64,000 nt of DNA from Aquila chrysaetos chrysaetos (lineage: Eukaryota; Chordata; Aves; Accipitriformes; Accipitridae), in the NCBI RefSeq assembly GCF_900496995.4, contig NC_044018.1, positions 29,616,047 to 29,680,046 on the forward strand, read 5' to 3'. The notes under the pieces are model-generated. The model searched no databases. It was not told the origin of the DNA and saw only the letters and a program-made list of their open reading frames with translations. This document shows, one piece after another, positions 49,561 through 62,320 of the stretch. Each line of letters opens with the position of its first letter. Within the stretch, counting starts at the first letter, position 1. Both the position numbers and the translations under genes were made by a program.

Positions 49561-50160
49561 GCTCCGGGTGCGGAAGGGGCCGAGCCAGTGGGGAAAAAGA
49601 GGGAAAAAAGGTCGGAAAAGGGTTGGGGTTTTTTTGCATTGCCGGGGATTGGGAGTTAATATTTTCTAAGGGGTGTTGGTGGGGGGGACAGTGGTTTTGC
49701 TCTGAGCCTGAGCATCCCAATGGAAAAAAGTCGGGGGGGGGGGGGGCGGTGCGCTGATCCCACTCTTTTTGGGGATGGGGGGGTCTGGGGCTGGGGAGAC
49801 CAGAACACAATGGGGTTTTTGGCTCGTTTTCAGCTGGATCAGCTCCCCAGTCAGCCGGGTGGGGACAGGGGGGATGAGCCCACGGGCTGGGCTGGGGAGG
49901 GAAAAGGGCCCAAAAGAGCCCAAAATAACCAGTTTCCCCAAGAGGCGATGCTCCCAGTCCACCCAGTTCAGCCCAGTGCACTGCCTCCAGCAGGAATGAC
50001 AAGCTGCCCTCCCTGGGGGGAGCGAGGTGAGTGCTGCGTGTAGGGACATGCGGCTGCCGGGGGGGGGGTCTGTGGGTGACAGCAGCTGCTCCCACCTCCG
50101 GGGACCACCCAAGGGTGCTGGGGTGGGGGGGCTGCCTCTGCGCTGCCACCAAGCTTCCCA
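49561..50160. other. Non-coding interval
   Basis: G-rich mixed sequence with a G run at 49733-49747. Nothing supported. Confidence 0.4.
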
Positions 50161-50164
50161 CTGC

Positions 50165-50605
50165 ATCCCCAAAATGCGGCCGCGTCAAAAAAATGCAATT
50201 GCATTCCCAAAATGCAACGGCATCTTCAAAGTGCAATCACGCTTCCCCCCCCCCAGCTTGCAGTTGCACCCCCCAGCTTGCAATCACATCCCCCAAATTG
50301 CAGTTGCATCCCAAGATTGCAGTCGCATCCCCCCAGCTTGCGGTTGCCTCCCCCAAAATGCAATTGCATCAACAAAATGCAGCTGCACCCCGCAATGCGA
50401 TTGCATCTCCAAAGTGCAGTCGCATCCCCCAAATCGCAACTGCGTCCCCCAAACTGCAGCCCCCCCAAAGTGCAGTCACATCCCCCAGACTGCAAATGCA
50501 TCCCCCAAATTGCAGTTGCGTCCCCCAAATTGCAGTTGCGTCCCCCAAATTGCAGTTGTATCCCCCAAATTGCAGTTGTATCCCCCAAATTGCCGTCTGC
50601 GGCAG
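50165..50605. repeat. GCATCCCCCAAATTGCAGTT minisatellite
   Basis: About twenty copies of a 20-23 bp unit. The last four copies (50510-50595) are nearly identical. Confidence 0.95.
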
Positions 50606-51394
50606 CTCCAACCCCAGCAATGCTCCGCGGTGGGCTCTGCTGATGCGTTTCCCTTTGCTCATGCAGAGGACAGGGGCTGCAAGGGTGGGAAGGGGATGGG
50701 GTTTTGCCTCTCCCTATGTGGTCCTGGTGCTGCTGCCGCTGGGCTGCAGCTCCACAAAGGGAAATCGCCCCTTGGCAGGAGCTGAGAGGCGAGGGAGCGA
50801 GGAGGAGAGGATGGTGGAGGCTGCAGGGGCTGAGATCAGAGGTGGAAAGAGCCGGGCGTGCTGCAAGGACAGGGGTTTGGCTGCTGGAGGACAGGTCAGA
50901 GCATCCCTCCGCCTCATCGGAGCATCTCCCCACCTTGTCGGAGCATCCCTCCACCACATCCCAACTGAGGGCTTGGGTGGGAGATGCCAGAACTGGGGAG
51001 GGGATGTGGGACGGGGGGAGCCACCGTGCACCCCCTCTGCAAAGCAGGTTTTTAGGGAGGAACAGCTTCAATATAACTCAGCAAATGTCAGGAAACACCG
51101 TTTCAATGAAAAAAAACCCAAAATACCTCATTCAAGTCTCCAACATCCCTCCAAACTCCTCGAGGGTGGCATCCCAGCCCCTGCCCCGGGGATGAGGTTG
51201 CACCTCACTGGAGCCGATTCCCTCCCTTGCAAAGCGCCCATGGAGTTGGGGGGGGGGCACAAACCCTCTGTGGAGATGTCTGGGGTGCCCCCTTCTCCCC
51301 GAAATCCCCACGGCCAGGCTCCCAGCGTGAGTTGCAGCAGCGCTTCCCCTATCGCTCCCCTCTTGCCTTTGCATAACTCACGGCACTTGGCACC
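50606..51394. other. Non-coding interval
   Basis: Ordinary sequence without supported exons; three GGAGCATC(C/T)CTCC-like short repeats lie at 50900-50960. Confidence 0.4.
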
Positions 51395-51560
51395 GGGCTC
51401 TTTAGGAGAAGGATGCTCCGGTCAGCCGCAATAATAAATAGATAAATAAACCCCTGGAAAGTCTCCGGCTGGCCGCTTAAATACATTTTATGGGGTGATT
51501 AGAACAAGAGCCGTCCGTTTGAGTGGTTTATTTGTAGCTTCGCTTTGCGCTGGTGGAGGT
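51395..51560. promoter_or_regulatory. Candidate conserved non-coding element
   Basis: Contains CGCAATAATAAATAGATAAA, CCGCTTAAATACATTTTATG and GAGTGGTTTATTTGTAGC; AT-rich and repeat-free against the background. Confidence 0.35.
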
Positions 51561-52039
51561 GTTGGAAGCATTTCCCATCCTCGTTCGGCATTGAAGGCTT
51601 GATGGGCACCGCAGTCCCCAGCAAGTATCACCTTCCCCACCCAAACCTCTTGGGGTTTTTTTTGCTTTCTGAGCCCGGGACCTGCCAGGGAGGAAAGCGA
51701 GAGCATTTTGGGGGCTGAGCGTGTAAAATAAATGAAAGTACTCCCCTGCTTGCAAAAAAATATCTGTTGCAAATAGACATCTTCACCCATAACCAGTTAA
51801 TTTCAGGACGCAAAAATTGCACCAACATACCCTAATGTCTTTGTTCCCCCCGAGAGGATGGTTTGGGGGGTTCAGGGGCAAAAAAAAAAAACCCACCCAC
51901 CAGCAGACCTGGAGCCAGCCACCTCCCTGGTGCGGCTCCATTACCCCTAAACCATCCTCGACGAATGGGTCCCCCGCCGGGAGCATCTCCCCCGCCCGCA
52001 CCCCCCGAACAGCTTCCAGCCGCCTGTTCTTCCCTCCCA

Positions 52040-52305
52040 ACAGCCCTTCCAGCGCCGAAGTCACGCCTAATGTTTCGCTTAATTTTTCCCGGCTGCAGCA
52101 TCAGTCCCTGCTCCTCTCACTCTTCCCATTTGCTAATGAGTGTAATGAGTTGCCAGCCTCGTTGTAACAACCTTTGCCATATTAGCGGGCTCCGCTCTGC
52201 CGGCTTCCCTAGAATCAGATCATCCTCAATTTTCCCAGTAAAACCAGGCATTAGCGAGCTTCCAGCCGTGGTTATATAGTGACCACCTGCGTTTTGGTGC
52301 TGGTT
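52040..52305. promoter_or_regulatory. Candidate conserved non-coding element
   Basis: Repeat-free sequence with TTTCGCTTAATTTTTCCC, CCCATTTGCTAATGAGTG, TAATGAGTTGCCAGCC, CCATATTAGCGGGC and CCAGGCATTAGCGAGC. Several TAATGAG/ATTAGCG words recur. Confidence 0.42.
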
Positions 52306-52516
52306 TTTCTCCTCTCCACTGCTGGAAGAAAGGTGAGGATTGAGCATGGACATCTCCACCGGCAAAGTCCGCCTGGAAAACCACAGCTCTTTGCTTGCTT
52401 TGCTCCAACGTCCTTAAAGGTTGAGCATCGTGTTTGGGCACCAAATAAAAAGCCTTTGAGACCTTGAGGTCTGAGGCCCAGAGCCTTGAGAACGAGGAGC
52501 AAGTCCTTCACAGCAT

Positions 52517-52720
52517 GGTGGGACAATGTCACTGCAGTTGGGCGGTCTTAGGACACCTCTCGCCTTGACTTTGCTGTTGAGTTGGGACCCATCTCAATGG
52601 TTGGCTTGGGCCACAGTGTGGTGGGACGATGTCACTGCCATTAGGTGGCCCTGGGGCACCTCTCGCTTTGATTTTGCCATTCAGTTGGGACCCAACTCAA
52701 CGGTTGGATTGGGCCACTGC
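52517..52720. repeat. Tandem duplication, 103-bp unit, two copies
   Basis: GGTGGGACAATGTCACTGC starts copy one at 52517 and GGTGGGACGATGTCACTGC starts copy two at 52620. The copies differ at roughly one base in seven to ten, so the duplication is old. Confidence 0.9.
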
Positions 52721-54545
52721 TCTGCCAGACCCAACCCGGATCACTTTAACGGGGAAAGTCCCACCAATTTTTCTTCCAAGCTTGAATTTTGGTGACAGAA
52801 ATGATAAATAGTGCTGCTGGAAGGAGGATTCGGGGCTGGAGGTGTCGGGACGAGCACAGGGCTCCAGGGATGAACCACCCCGGGGCAGCCCTGAGGTTTG
52901 GCAACCTTGGAGCATGAAATCATGCTGCCAAAATTTAGCTTTTCTTAAGGATTTTGGCCATCTCATTTAACAGGTTTCATTATGCGGTGACCCTGGGCTA
53001 CACCCAGGCTCTTTCCCAACTCCCCGCATTTCTGTATCACTTTTCTTTACCCTTATTTCTTTACCGGAGGCGTGCAGAGGAGCCGTGTGCTGAAGGCAAT
53101 CCAAAGCCGCTCCTGGCAGCGCCCAGGAAAGATGTGGTTAAACTCCTGCCAGAGTTCAGAGGGATGCAAAGAGGCAGTTGCAGGGTGACGGCAGGGAGAA
53201 GGAGCCATAAATTCCCGATATTTACCCAGGGTTGCGTGGCCATGATGCATTTTGCACAGGGTGAGAAGATCGCCTTTGTGCTCCCAGGGCCGCCCGGCGC
53301 GGGCTCAGCTCCCTCCGGGGCTCTTTGTCAGCTCCGTCTTTCTCTCTCTGCCTTATTTATTTGTTTGGCATCGGAAAGGCTGGCCAGCGGGACTGGGAAT
53401 TGTCTGGATCCGGTGGCTCCTCACATCCCCTCCCTCTTCCCAGCCCCTTCCATGGGCAGCCGGATCTCACGGCACTGGAGAGGGTTTAGGGTGGGTTTTG
53501 GTCCTTTTTGCATCCCTCTCTTCCTATTCCCAAGGTTCAGGAATACACCCAAATGGAAGATTTCCATGCACACACTGCCACAGTGCTGAATGGGGCAGAG
53601 AGGGGGTGGGGACAGCCTTGTGTGGGGCTTGAAAATGAACAAAAAAAACCCAAAATAAATAAAAATCAGAAGGGAAAAACACGTGGCACTGGCCATCCTG
53701 CACCCATGGAGCTGGGTCTGCTGGGAGCCAGCGATGCCAGCAGTCCTGCAGCAAGAAGGGCAAGTCCCCGGCATTTGGACCCACATATGGCTTTTTATGG
53801 TCCACTGGAGAAAAACAAGGTGAGGACTTTCCCTGTTGAGATATTCCTCTCCTATACCATTTATTTCCCGGGGGAAGTTGAACCCGTCGGCGCCAGGGTG
53901 ACATCTCCCACCTCTGCTTTTCCATTGCCCCCCATTACGTCCACAAACCTAAACAAGGCTCAGCAGCACAGACGGCAACTCCCGAAAACACCCATCCCAG
54001 CCTCAAATTTTATGGACGTATTTATCAGCAGGTGAAATTTCCAGCCAGGGCTGCTCATGCTGGGCTAAAAAGCTCCTTAGGGAAAGACAGTCTCAGATTC
54101 AGGATCAAGGATGCAGCACTTCTGCCCGATCACTTGCGGGTGCAAGCCAGAAACGCCAGGATAAGCGTGTGAAGGGCTCTCTGTGCCTCCTCCTCCCCAG
54201 TTTCCACTGACCCTTTTATTTAATGTTGTTTTCCAAAGGGAATGCCCAAGCTGTAATGTTTTGCATAGGATTTCCCACATCCAGCATCACCCTGGATGGT
54301 CCAGCCGGTCCCAGCACCCCATTCCCAAAGGGATGCTGAGAAAATGATACCCGCAATGCAGCAGCATCACCTCAGCAGTACATTTGGTACCTCCAGGTTC
54401 ATGGGGACACTCAGGGGGACGTTTGCCCCCAGCCGAGGGATTTGCAGAGCATCCCGCATTAGGAGGGGGCTCTGACCAGTAATCATCCTTCCAGCCAGGT
54501 AGGAAACCTTAAGGAAACAAGTCGAGCGTAGTCAGAGCACGGTGC
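52721..54545. other. Non-coding interval
   Basis: Unique sequence without supported exons or clear repeats. An AT-rich patch lies at 53335-53380. Confidence 0.4.
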
Positions 54546-54549
54546 CGGA

Positions 54550-54715
54550 GGCAGGAGGCCGTGGATCAGTGTATTTATGGCTGCAGGCAGTCCATTCATC
54601 TGCAAAAGCCTTATAAAGAATCCCTTGCAATCACCTACAAGCAGCGTTGCTTGTTAATGGGTATTAGCTCTGACCTACAGATTTATATCCCGCTCCCCAC
54701 AGGATTGCCGAGCCT
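54550..54715. promoter_or_regulatory. Candidate conserved non-coding element
   Basis: Includes GTGTATTTATGGCTGCAGG, AAGCCTTATAAAGAATCCC and CTTGTTAATGGGTATTAGC; repeat-free. Confidence 0.35.
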
Positions 54716-54917
54716 TTGCCAACCAGGGCAGGGAGACGCGGAGAGCTGGGGCCAGGCGTCAGCAGCAGCTGGAAATCACTGCTCGGGGCAGACCTGGCTG
54801 CTCAGGTCTCCTCCGTGGCAGGTCCAGCCCGGCCAAGCTGGGGGGGCTCCTGGCTTTGGGGATGGATGAGATTTACACCTCCCTTAGCGTCATGAATTTT
54901 GCCTGGGCAGCAGGAGA

Positions 54918-55005
54918 CGGTGATGGAGAGATGGAGTGAGCCAGGGATGGAGGGATGGAGGGAGGGGGGAATGGAGGGGTGGAGGGACAGAGGGATGGAG
55001 GGGGA
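54918..55005. repeat. GGAGGGATGGAG repeat
   Basis: Short purine-rich tandem stretch similar to that at 38720-39095. Confidence 0.85.
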
Positions 55006-55299
55006 AGCCACTGTTCACCTTCCTCCATGGGATGCTGGAGGAAGAGCATCCCATCAACCCACAAGCAGCATCCTCCAGTGAGGAACCCCGGTGTTTTTCC
55101 ACGGGTGGAGAATTCAGGGGTTTCCCCTTGTTCCTGGGCTGCCCCATCCCTGGTCCCCCTGTCCCAAAGCAACCCGGTCCCACCCGTGGGGACTCACAGG
55201 TCCCCTCTCATCCCTGGGGCAGCCCACGAGGGGACCCCAGCTGGGTGCTTGCACCAGCACCCATAGGAGCACATCCCAAGGACGGGCATTTGGGAGAGA

Positions 55300-55965
55300 T
55301 ATTGTGCCGAGCGAGGCGGGAGGGGACGAGGACGCTGAATACAAGTTCTGCTGCACGGGCCATTGCTCAGGGCCGGCGTCTGCCCGGCGGAGAGAAAGCA
55401 AATTGCAAAGCAGCAGCAGAAAAAAAAAATATACTGCAGTCTTCTCGTCTGTCCATTTACGGAGCAAACCAACTCCCGGCATATTAATATCAGCCAGCCC
55501 GGGAAGAGGAGAGGGAACATCTTGATCTTTTCCATTAGGTGATACCTTGTCCTCTCTCTCTTTTATGGCTCACGACTGGTTTGCTCCTCTCCGCAATTCC
55601 CCGCTTTGTTCAGCTCCGCGTGCAGGAAAAGCCAGTGAAGCATCTCGAAATATAATTAGAAATCTAAATATGACATCGCTGTTACACTCCGAGACCTGGC
55701 ACCATAAAACACCCAGGCTGTGATTTGTAAAAGCCGTAGCGAGTCGGCCGGAGCAGTATATACACCCGAGCATCCCGACGGATGAAGTTCATGATTGCTT
55801 AAAGATTACCCATGAGTTTTCAATTACCTCCTATTAATGTATTTACTCTCTGTATCTTTTATCAAGCTAAAAGTTGTTTTATTTTTTGCACGGGGATGGC
55901 TTCAGTTTCTTAAATGGCACATATTTCAATATTAAAGCCGCTTACTATCATCGTGGGCATGAGCG
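55300..55965. promoter_or_regulatory. Large candidate conserved non-coding region
   Basis: About 650 bp of moderate-GC, repeat-free sequence. It has GCATATTAATATCAGCC, TCGAAATATAATTAGAAATC, TTTTCAATTACCTCC, TATTAATGTATTTACTC and TCAATATTAAAGCCGC. It resembles a developmental enhancer block. Confidence 0.45.
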
Positions 55966-58330
55966 ATGCCTCCAGGGAGCAGAGCCGGAGCCGGCTGCGT
56001 CTCCATCCTCTCCCGGAGTTTAATTAAGTGGGTGTTTGGCTTCACCCAGAGTCGGACATTATGGATGGTCAGTGCAGATGCCAGTGAGGGATGGAGTTTC
56101 TGGTGCCAGGTGGGATTCAAATCCAGGCGAGCCGGACCCATTTTCCTGCTTGTCCTCACTGGGAAGATGCTGGCGGGCAAGGATGGGCAGCAGAGCCGGG
56201 GGGGGGATGCCTCCTTCCCTCCCCAGCAGTCAGCTCCCTGCCTCAGTTTCCCTGAGGAAGAGGAGCTGACCCAGTCCGTCACCTTTTTCAGGAGCGAGCC
56301 CTACTTGGGCACAACACACGTGAGGGCTGGGGTCTCTCCGCTTTGAACTGAATGAAGCTGAATTCCTCCCCAGATGGAGGAGCCTGTGTCCTGTCCCCCT
56401 TGTCCTGCCCCAAGAGGTGGTGGGTAAGGGGAGAGGGTCCTCGGACGTCTCCAGAGATGCTTCCATGGCTCTTGCAGCCCAGGATGCTCCCCTATGCCAT
56501 CCTGGGGCCCATTTACATCATCCCGATCAATGAATCTCATGATTTCTCCCCAAAACTGTGAATTTTCAATTACCTCCTTCCTGCGCTTGATGCAACTCCT
56601 GCACAAAATCTTCCCCCCCTGTTAAAGTCTCCTATTTTTGAGCTGAAACCTGGCGATTTCACTAAGATTAGCATGGGTTGGGGACCAGAGCAGCCCCAAA
56701 ATCGCCTCCCATCCTCTCCCCCCTCAGAGGGAAGGTCCCAAGGAGGGATTTTTCACCCCACCCCCCAACCCAAGGCTTGACACTGAGTCACTGGCGTCCA
56801 CACAGACATTTTTGGGACAATTCTCCGAAGAAAGGGGCCGAGGACCACATGTGGTTGGCAGCGATGCGGGAAGCCGTTGGGAAATGATGTGTTGAAAGCC
56901 CCAAACAGTTCTGGTGCAAATTCCTAGAGAAAGAGCCAATATCTGGGACAGGGGCCAGGAGTGGTTTCCATTTCCAACCATGGGAGGTTGTTCTCTGTGT
57001 CCCCTTCCCATTGGGTTTCTTCAGGGTTTTGTTCACAAATCAGTGACTCATTTTTTTCTGGGTTTGCTCCACTTCTTTATTTTTTTGAAGCCGGCTCAAA
57101 ATGTAGAGGCCAAAAGCTGCTTGGCCACCACGGGGAATGGTGGCCCTTGCTGGAGCCCAGCCATCATGCCCAAGGTGACCTTCAGGAGAGGCTCATTTTG
57201 GGGCTCAGCAGGGTGGCCAGGCATTGCCTGCGAGCCGCACGATGCTTTTCTTGAGCCAGCTGGAAAAAAAAAAATCGCCTTTCTTTGGGTGCAGCAAGAA
57301 ACAAAGAGATGTTTCCTCCAGGACAGAGCGTGCCATCCCATCCCTTTCTTCCCCAGCCAAGCAACCGCTGAGTCCTGCCGTGCTTCTGCTGCACTCATCC
57401 GTTGGCCAAGTCTTCATGGAGGTCTCTATGTTGATGCCTCGGTGCAGGTGTATATCTATACGTAGATGCCTGTGCAGGTGCCAGGCTCCTCGTAAAGCCC
57501 ATAGGGACTTAGCTGAGCTGTTGACTTCACTAGTGATCAAAAGACCCCCGCACCATTGGAGAAGCCCTGGGGCTTCAAACATCTGCAGAAGGCTGGCAGA
57601 TGTGAGCTGCCAACGGGGAGCGGCTGGGAGAGCCAGGGCGGGTGCCAGCAGCATCTCGGAGGGTGCTGGGCACCCTGTGTGGCACCGGCACGGACCGTGG
57701 CGTGTCTGGGGACATTGCCGACCAAGGCGGGCTGGCCTGGAGGTGAATTGTTGAATTCCCTCCCTGCGATGTCCCCAGGATCATCTGGTCCATGGTATTT
57801 AACTGAATGAGCCATGGGTTTTTTCCTAGGTGCTGTTTGAAGCCATTGCCAGGCAATGCGGGAAAGTGGCAGTTTCTTGGGTTTGCCTAAAATCTGCCTC
57901 CCATTGAGGAGGAACCCAAAAAATGCCTCCTGGGGTTGGCCCAGTTCAGGCGTAACCGTCCCAAGGAAGGTCCATGTGCTGATGTGTCTGTCTGGGGGTC
58001 CTTGGCCATGTGGGGTGGTGGGACCCGTCCTGGCATGGGATGCCCACCCCAGCCCTCTCCCGGGTGCCAGGGGAGTGCCAGCTCTAAAAGCCCTGAGCAA
58101 CCTTCACAATCACCTTTCATTTGCCTTTATTCTTGGAGGGGAAAAATCCCTCCACAAAATGAAGAGAAAAAACAAAAAGTTGGGTGTGGGTTTGGGTTTG
58201 TTTTTTTTTAAATGACATGAAATTACACAAAAGGGAGATTTTTCTTTCTTATTTCTGTATGTTGAATCAAACAGAGAAGTGACCATGACTGGGAATCGCA
58301 GTGTCATTTCCAAGCAAAGTCTTTCTCAGA
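55966..58330. other. Non-coding interval
   Basis: No supported exon. A short AT-rich patch (AATGAATCTCATGATTTC and TTTTCAATTACCTCC, 56527-56578) shares the last word with the element at 55300-55965. Confidence 0.4.
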
Positions 58331-58334
58331 TAAT

Positions 58335-58560
58335 CAGAATTTTTTCTTTTTTTCTTTTCTTTTCTTTTCTTTTCTTTTCTTTTCTTTTCTTTTCTTTTCT
58401 TTTCTTTTCTCCCATCTCTTCTCCTCTCCTCTCCTCTCTTCTCTTCTCTTCTCTTCTCTTTTCTCTTCTCTTCTCTTCTCTTCTCTTTTCTCTTCTCTTC
58501 TCTTCTCTTCTCTTCTCTTCTCTTCTCTTCTCTTCTCTTCTTTTCTCTCCTGTGTTTTCC
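58335..58560. repeat. (TTTTC)n and (TCTTC)n microsatellites
   Basis: About fifteen TTTTC units (58343-58410) followed by a short (CTCTC)-type stretch and about twenty CTTCT units to 58548; almost pure pyrimidine. Confidence 0.96.
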
Positions 58561-60630
58561 TGTCTTTTCTCCCTCTTTCCCTCTCTCTCACCCCCCCTCT
58601 TTCTCCCCCCCCCCTTTCTCTTTCTCTTCTCTCCCTCTCTTCCTCCAAGGCCCCACAAGACCACCTCCCAGCACCCTTTCCCCCCGTGCCCCCAGTGCTC
58701 CTCGCTCCAGCCCCACAGCTGGGCCCTGCCCGGGTGCTCCCCTCCCGCACGGCAGCAGCTCGTGGGTCGTGGGGACCCTCCTCCCGCCGGCACCGGGTCT
58801 CCTCCAGGCCGGCAGCCAACCCTCTGATGTGGCGGGACCTGACATGTTGGTGACGGGTTGGGAATGTTGCGTTGGCCCCTTTCCTTTCTTTTTTTGCCCT
58901 TATTTTTTCTTTGCTTGTCTCTCTTGGCCATGGCTCAGAGTTTCGGCTCGCCCTGAGGAGCTGCTCCAGAGGGGGATGCTGCAGCTGGACCCCATTCCAG
59001 CAGGGTCATCCATGGGGAACAGCCCCCCTTTCGGTTGGGTGGGTCCTTCTATTTTATATCCCAAAATTGCCTGGATGGAGATGAATCATCACGGAGAGCC
59101 CTGGCCCCTGTCCCAGCTTGAAGACAGGTCAAGGCGCAGAGCCATGGACGAGTCCTTGGAACTCCTGGATGAGTTCCTTATCTCCCCAAAAAACAGCGCA
59201 GCCACCAAACTCCCAGTCCTGTGATTGCACAGGGGTTGGGGTTAGGTAGTACCCCTCGTTTAGGGGATGACTCCCTGCTCCCAGCTTCTCATGAGGTTTT
59301 CTCAACCTCTCAGCTCAGGAAAGCTGGGTCAGAGCCCTGGGGTCCTGCTGCTGGTCCCACGCTTGCTCCAGCTCTTGGGGGAAAATCTCCCCAGCAGAAA
59401 TAAGGGATTATCTCCTATTTGAGGGTCTGGTCAGGGGCAACACATGGGCTCTGGGGAGAGATCAGCAGCTCCAGGGGCTGGGTTGTCCCCCGGGGAGGCA
59501 TACGTGGGGTGTGGATGAACCATCCCTGGAAGCACCCAACTTTCTTCTCAAGGTGCCCAAATCAGCAGGGGACACCCCTCTGTGTACCCAAAGTGCTCCT
59601 GCAGCATCTCCCCTTCAGGTACCCACACCCTGGACCTGATCCAGCCAACACTTTGCTCAGATCAGGGCAAAAAACACGATTTTTAGTCTCTGGAGAGTCA
59701 CGATTCCAACCTGCTCCCAAAATAGTGGCTTTAAGGGCTCAGCTGTGCTAGATGGCTGGATTTTAGGTGCTTGGAATGCCTAAAATGGGGGTAGGACTTC
59801 TGAAAGACTGGAGGTGGCAACTTGTCCCGGTGTCCCTGAGTACACGTGTCCCTGTCCTTGGATCCAAGTGGTGCTGCGAGGGCTCCTTCATCCACCTTTA
59901 TGGGGCTGGAGCTGGGAAGTTATGGGAAGAGCATCTTCCACATCCCTGCTCAATTCCAAAGGCCAGCCCTGCCGCTCGCTGCCAAAGCCTTTCCTCCAGC
60001 CAAGGAAAATCCATTAATGCCTCCAGGAAAATGACTCCAGGGTCTGTGAAGGATCTGTCAGACTTTCACGCTCTTCAGCTTTCGGCCAGGTTTCATATTT
60101 ATCAAAAAGATGGTGCAAGAGGGGACAGGGAAAGCACGTCAGAGGGAGACATTTGGAGCCAAATTCAATAAGTGCTGCTCAAACAGCCTTGAAGGATGTA
60201 AAATATTGTTCGTTTGGAGAAGTTTGGGAAACGAGGAGGTGGCATCTGCCTCTGAGGACAAACGGCTTTCAGCCAGGCTGCAGGCAATGAATGACCGGAG
60301 GATGCCAGAGCATCTGAGATGTCTGGGGATGCTGAGGGGTGAAGCTGGGTTTGGGGGCTCAGGGAGGGAGGAGGACAGGATGGGGCCACGGGCAGGGTGG
60401 GGGGGCAGGGGGGGCCTGGGTGACAGCAGGGTGGCAGCCAGTGGGTGCCTCAGCATGGGTACGGGGAGGTGAGGACCACCGTGTCCTGGCTTCAGCATCC
60501 CACCCGACCGCTGCCGGGCTTGGAGCCCGGGGCTCAGATCCTGCAGTGGCCCCAAGAGCCCCCTGTGCCCCCCACATAGACCCCCCCTGTCCTCCCCACA
60601 TGCACCCCACTAGTGACTGCAGCCTGCTGC
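58561..60630. other. Non-coding interval
   Basis: Pyrimidine-rich to about 58650, then ordinary sequence. No supported exon. Confidence 0.4.
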
Positions 60631-60634
60631 AAAG

Positions 60635-61140
60635 GCTCTTCCTATGGGGTCAAGTCCTACAGGATCTGTCCCTATAGGATCCTTTCCTGTAGGATGCATT
60701 CTTACAGGATCTGTTCCTGTAGGACCCTTTCCTATAGTTTCTGTTTCTCTAGGATGCATTACTGCAGGATCCATCCCTATAGCACCCATTCCTACAGGAT
60801 CCATTTCTCTAGGGTGCATTCCTACAGGTTCTGTACCTCTAGGATCCATTCCTATAGGACCCATTCCTGTGGTATCCATTTCTCTAGGATATATTCCTAT
60901 AGGACACATTCCCATGGGATCTGTTCCTGTGGGATCTGTTCCTATAGGATCTATGACAATAGGATCTGCTCCTATAGGATCCAGGATGCACTTCCCTGGG
61001 ATCTATTCTTATAAGATCTCTTCTTATGGGATTTCTTCCTATAGGATCACTTTCTATAGGATCCATTTCAATAGGAGCTGTTCTTATAGGATATGTTCCT
61101 ATAGGATCCATTCCTAGCAGGTGCATTCCTATAGGATCTA
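60635..61140. repeat. 15-bp minisatellite (CCTATAGGATCCATT)
   Basis: About thirty-three copies of a 15-bp unit with palindromic cores CCTATAGG and GGATCC. Because the period is a multiple of three it stays open in several frames and would read as a pentapeptide repeat, but nothing suggests translation. Confidence 0.96.
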
Positions 61141-61439
61141 TTCTCCCTTCCCATACTTGTCCCCAGGGTTTTTTATTCCTGCCCACCCGAGGGAGGTGAC
61201 AAGTGTTTGGGATGGGTCTGGGAGCCACTGGGACCCCCAGGAGAGAGGGAAAAGCAGGACTTCATCCCGGTTTTCCCAGGAGACCGGCACACTCCTACCC
61301 CCAGCTTCCCCCACCATCCAAGGAGCACAGCCAGGTTTGCTGGCAGAAAGCTCCGTCAAGATCCACACGTTATTGCTGCTGTTGTTATTACTTTTATTTA
61401 AGGGCCATGGACACCACGAGGGAATAACTCCATCCCGGT

Positions 61440-62320
61440 GCCATAACATGTAAAAAAATGCCTCGGTGTTTACAGCACAATCGTGTTGACTCTTCAGCTG
61501 GGAGTAACTTCCACAGCTAAACGAGAACCTGGCTTTTTATGGCAACAATTATGCTAACGATAACATTATTAAACTGCATGGGAATGACCCCTAAATCAAC
61601 CCAGAAAGTTGCCCCTTCATGAAAATTGGATAATTCAGTCCTCGGATAAATTGATCGGTTGAAGAAGTCCCCCGACCACTGCGAATTCGGCAGATATCTC
61701 TTTTTTTTTTAAAGAAGATTATTTATGGTTTATTTTAGACACCAGATCATTTGGCGCTTGTTTCATCAATTTGTCACTGTTTTTATTGTCACCAATTGCC
61801 CATAACTGGAGTGCATTTAAAATGTCATTGATCTTGATATTATGGTGTCATAATATGACAGTAATAGTTGTATCTTGTACAGAAAGCCCACTTCCTAAGA
61901 TTGATGGCTTTCACCGTACCAATTATATTCTGTCCATCTAAGTGATAAAGAGAGCGTTGGAGGCATTCAATAGATAAATTAGATATCTTTTCAATTATTC
62001 CCTTTATTTTATAGGGTCACGTGCCTGATTAACAACTTTTTACTTCTGTTATTAGCCAGCGAATTTTCGATGCTCAACTCCCCGCGTTTTAATTTTGCCG
62101 ATATAATGAAAGATGTTGAGGGCTTTGTGCCGGGCTCTGTAATTGTCTCCAATCTTTCTTGCTCTCCCTGGAAGTATATGAGGGTTTCTCTCCTTTTTTT
62201 TCCTCAGGATTCAAGGGAAAAAAAAACAACTCCTTTTCCTGGAATTTGTCCTGATCTGTGAGCTCAGCCCAGTTTTCCACTGAGGCTTCGCTCCGTGTTA
62301 TCTCAATTAGAAGGAGTTTT
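61440..62320. promoter_or_regulatory. Large AT-rich repeat-free block, strongest candidate enhancer region
   Basis: About 880 bp contrasts with GC-rich flanks. Words include GCTAACGATAACATTATTAA, GGATAATTCAGTCCTCGG, GATTATTTATGGTTTATTT, CATCAATTTGTCACTG, GATATTATGGTGTCATAAT and TAGATAAATTAGATATC. No reading frame of interest. The composition, length and density of homeodomain-type sites are typical of deeply conserved elements flanking Hox clusters. Conservation could not be tested here. Confidence 0.5.

Noticed and set aside
50165-50605. Regularly spaced repeats that superficially resemble a CRISPR array.
   Set aside because: There are no unique spacers, the units are contiguous, and the locus is plainly a vertebrate nuclear genome.
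54873-55183. Minus-strand open frames with many Ser/Pro near 55 kb.
   Set aside because: They overlap a GGAGGGATGGAG repeat and lack splice or homology support.
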